Part shown: piece after piece, positions 60,246 to 61,168 of the stretch | How positions within the stretch are numbered: the first letter of the stretch is position 1 | Layout: every line of letters begins with the position of its first letter | NCBI GenBank assembly: GCA_025602905.1 | Contig: JAHLKI010000060.1 | Coordinates: forward strand, 1-61,168 | Reading direction: 5' to 3' | DNA: 61,168 bases | From: Phlyctochytrium arcticum | Taxonomy: Eukaryota; Chytridiomycota; Chytridiomycetes; Chytridiales; Chytridiaceae | Position numbers and translations under genes: made by a program | Notes under the pieces: generated by a model | What the model was told of the DNA's origin: nothing | The model's database searches: none | Seen by the model: only the letters and a program-made list of their open reading frames with translations

Positions 60246-61168
60246 ATGTATCGTATTTACGCTGATTATGCTGAAGCATGGGCTACAGGATTCCAAGATC
60301 CTGCTAGTGATTGGATGTATGCTATCATTGATCTACATGATAGAATTATTTTTAGTCTAATTATTATTTAGGCTGTTGTTGTTTGGTTTTTAGTTAGTAG
60401 CTGGTCTATGCCTACTACTGACCACATGTCTCATTTACACCACGGTAATACTTTAGAATTAATCTGGACTATTACACCTGCTGCTATTTTATGGGCTATT
60501 GGTTTACCAAGTTAGAGATTACTTTATATGATGGATGAACTATTGGAAGCTGAATTATCTGTTAAAGTTATTGGTTCTCAATGGTTTTGGAGTTATGAAT
60601 ATTCTGACTATGTTACCGGTGATGAAGGAGGTGCTGGTATTGAATTTGATTCTTTCATGTTAAGTGATGCTGATTTAGCTTAGGGTGATTTACGTACTTT
60701 AGCTGTTGATAACTATTTAGTTTTACCTATTAACACTAGTATTCGTATTTTAGCTAGTTCTAATGATGTTATTCATAGTTTTGCTGTACCTTCTTAGGGT
60801 TTAAAAATTGACTCTATTCCAGGTCGTTTAAATAGTGCTGGTTTAATTATTAACAGACCTTCTACTTATTATGGTCAATGTTCTGAATTATGTGGTGTAT
60901 TACATGGTCATAAGGCTATGTCTTAAATACCTTTCTATGCTGGAAAGCCCCCTGAAGGGGGGGTGGATCAGCAGCAGGCCACTTTGTGCTTGCTCCGAGA
61001 CTAAATGAGGTACGCAGTTAGCTGCGAAGATAAAGTCCAAACACAGTCCGCCCCTCCGGGAGCCGCCAAGACCACATGGTCTGGATGCCTGGCGGCGGTC
61101 ATGTTGACCCCAGCAAAGCTGGGGCTGGCAACCCCCCTTTTGGGGGGTCGCTTTGCTGGGGCCATCTG
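60246..61168 (+). CDS. cox2: cox2 second copy, cut by the window end
   Basis: Exon 1 is 60246-60908. The window ends inside the intron, so the second exon is absent here. Confidence 0.92.

Overview
The window is fungal mitochondrial DNA, most likely from a chytrid (Chytridiomycota, of the kind seen in Spizellomyces or Rhizophydium relatives). This rests on four things seen in the sequence. (1) UAG is read as leucine in every respiratory gene, and a tRNA-Leu with anticodon CUA is encoded. (2) There are only eight tRNA genes (Asp, Tyr, Gln, Pro, Met, Leu, Trp, Lys), all with mismatches confined to the first three acceptor base pairs, the signature of chytrid-type 5' tRNA editing. (3) Protein genes carry group I introns, several with homing-endonuclease frames. 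(4) GC-rich palindromes of the 'double-hairpin element' kind are scattered throughout. UGA and UAA are the only stops used, and tRNA-Trp has anticodon CCA, so UGA is not Trp. No species is named.

Layout: the window is not 61 kb of unique sequence. A unit of about 32.81 kb is repeated head to tail. From about base 712 the sequence recurs at +32,811 (+32,812 after base 7970), and the differences noticed are single-base changes in homopolymer runs. This is best explained as a circular-mapping (or concatemeric) mtDNA assembled past its own start. The first 706 bases are a reverse-complement foldback of the following sequence, centred near base 697-708.

One unit, all genes on the + strand, in order: dpo N-terminal fragment, rns, trnD, trnY, trnQ, trnP, nad3, trnM, nad5 (1 intron), nad4, nad6, nad4L, atp6, dpo C-terminal fragment, rpo fragment A, an unrecognised Ser-rich ORF, rpo fragment B, trnL(CUA), atp8, nad2, trnW, cox1 (3 introns), cob (2 introns), atp9, nad1 (1 intron plus a duplicated C-terminus), cox2 (1 intron), rnl (1 intron), cox3 (1 intron), trnK. 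The second copy runs from about 33,520 to the end, where it is cut inside the cox2 intron.

Functionally the unit holds the standard 14 respiratory-chain and ATP-synthase genes, both rRNAs and a minimal tRNA set; no rps3 or rnpB was recognised. The extra material is invader-derived. A linear-plasmid type B-family DNA polymerase is broken into two pieces about 9.4 kb apart. Two different phage-type RNA polymerase fragments are present. Homing-endonuclease introns are in various states of decay. A roughly 1 kb insertion in nad1 supplies a replacement C-terminus and displaces the native one. GC hairpins have landed in spacers, rRNAs and introns, in frame inside nad6, nad2 and cox3, and out of frame inside the plasmid-derived pseudogenes.
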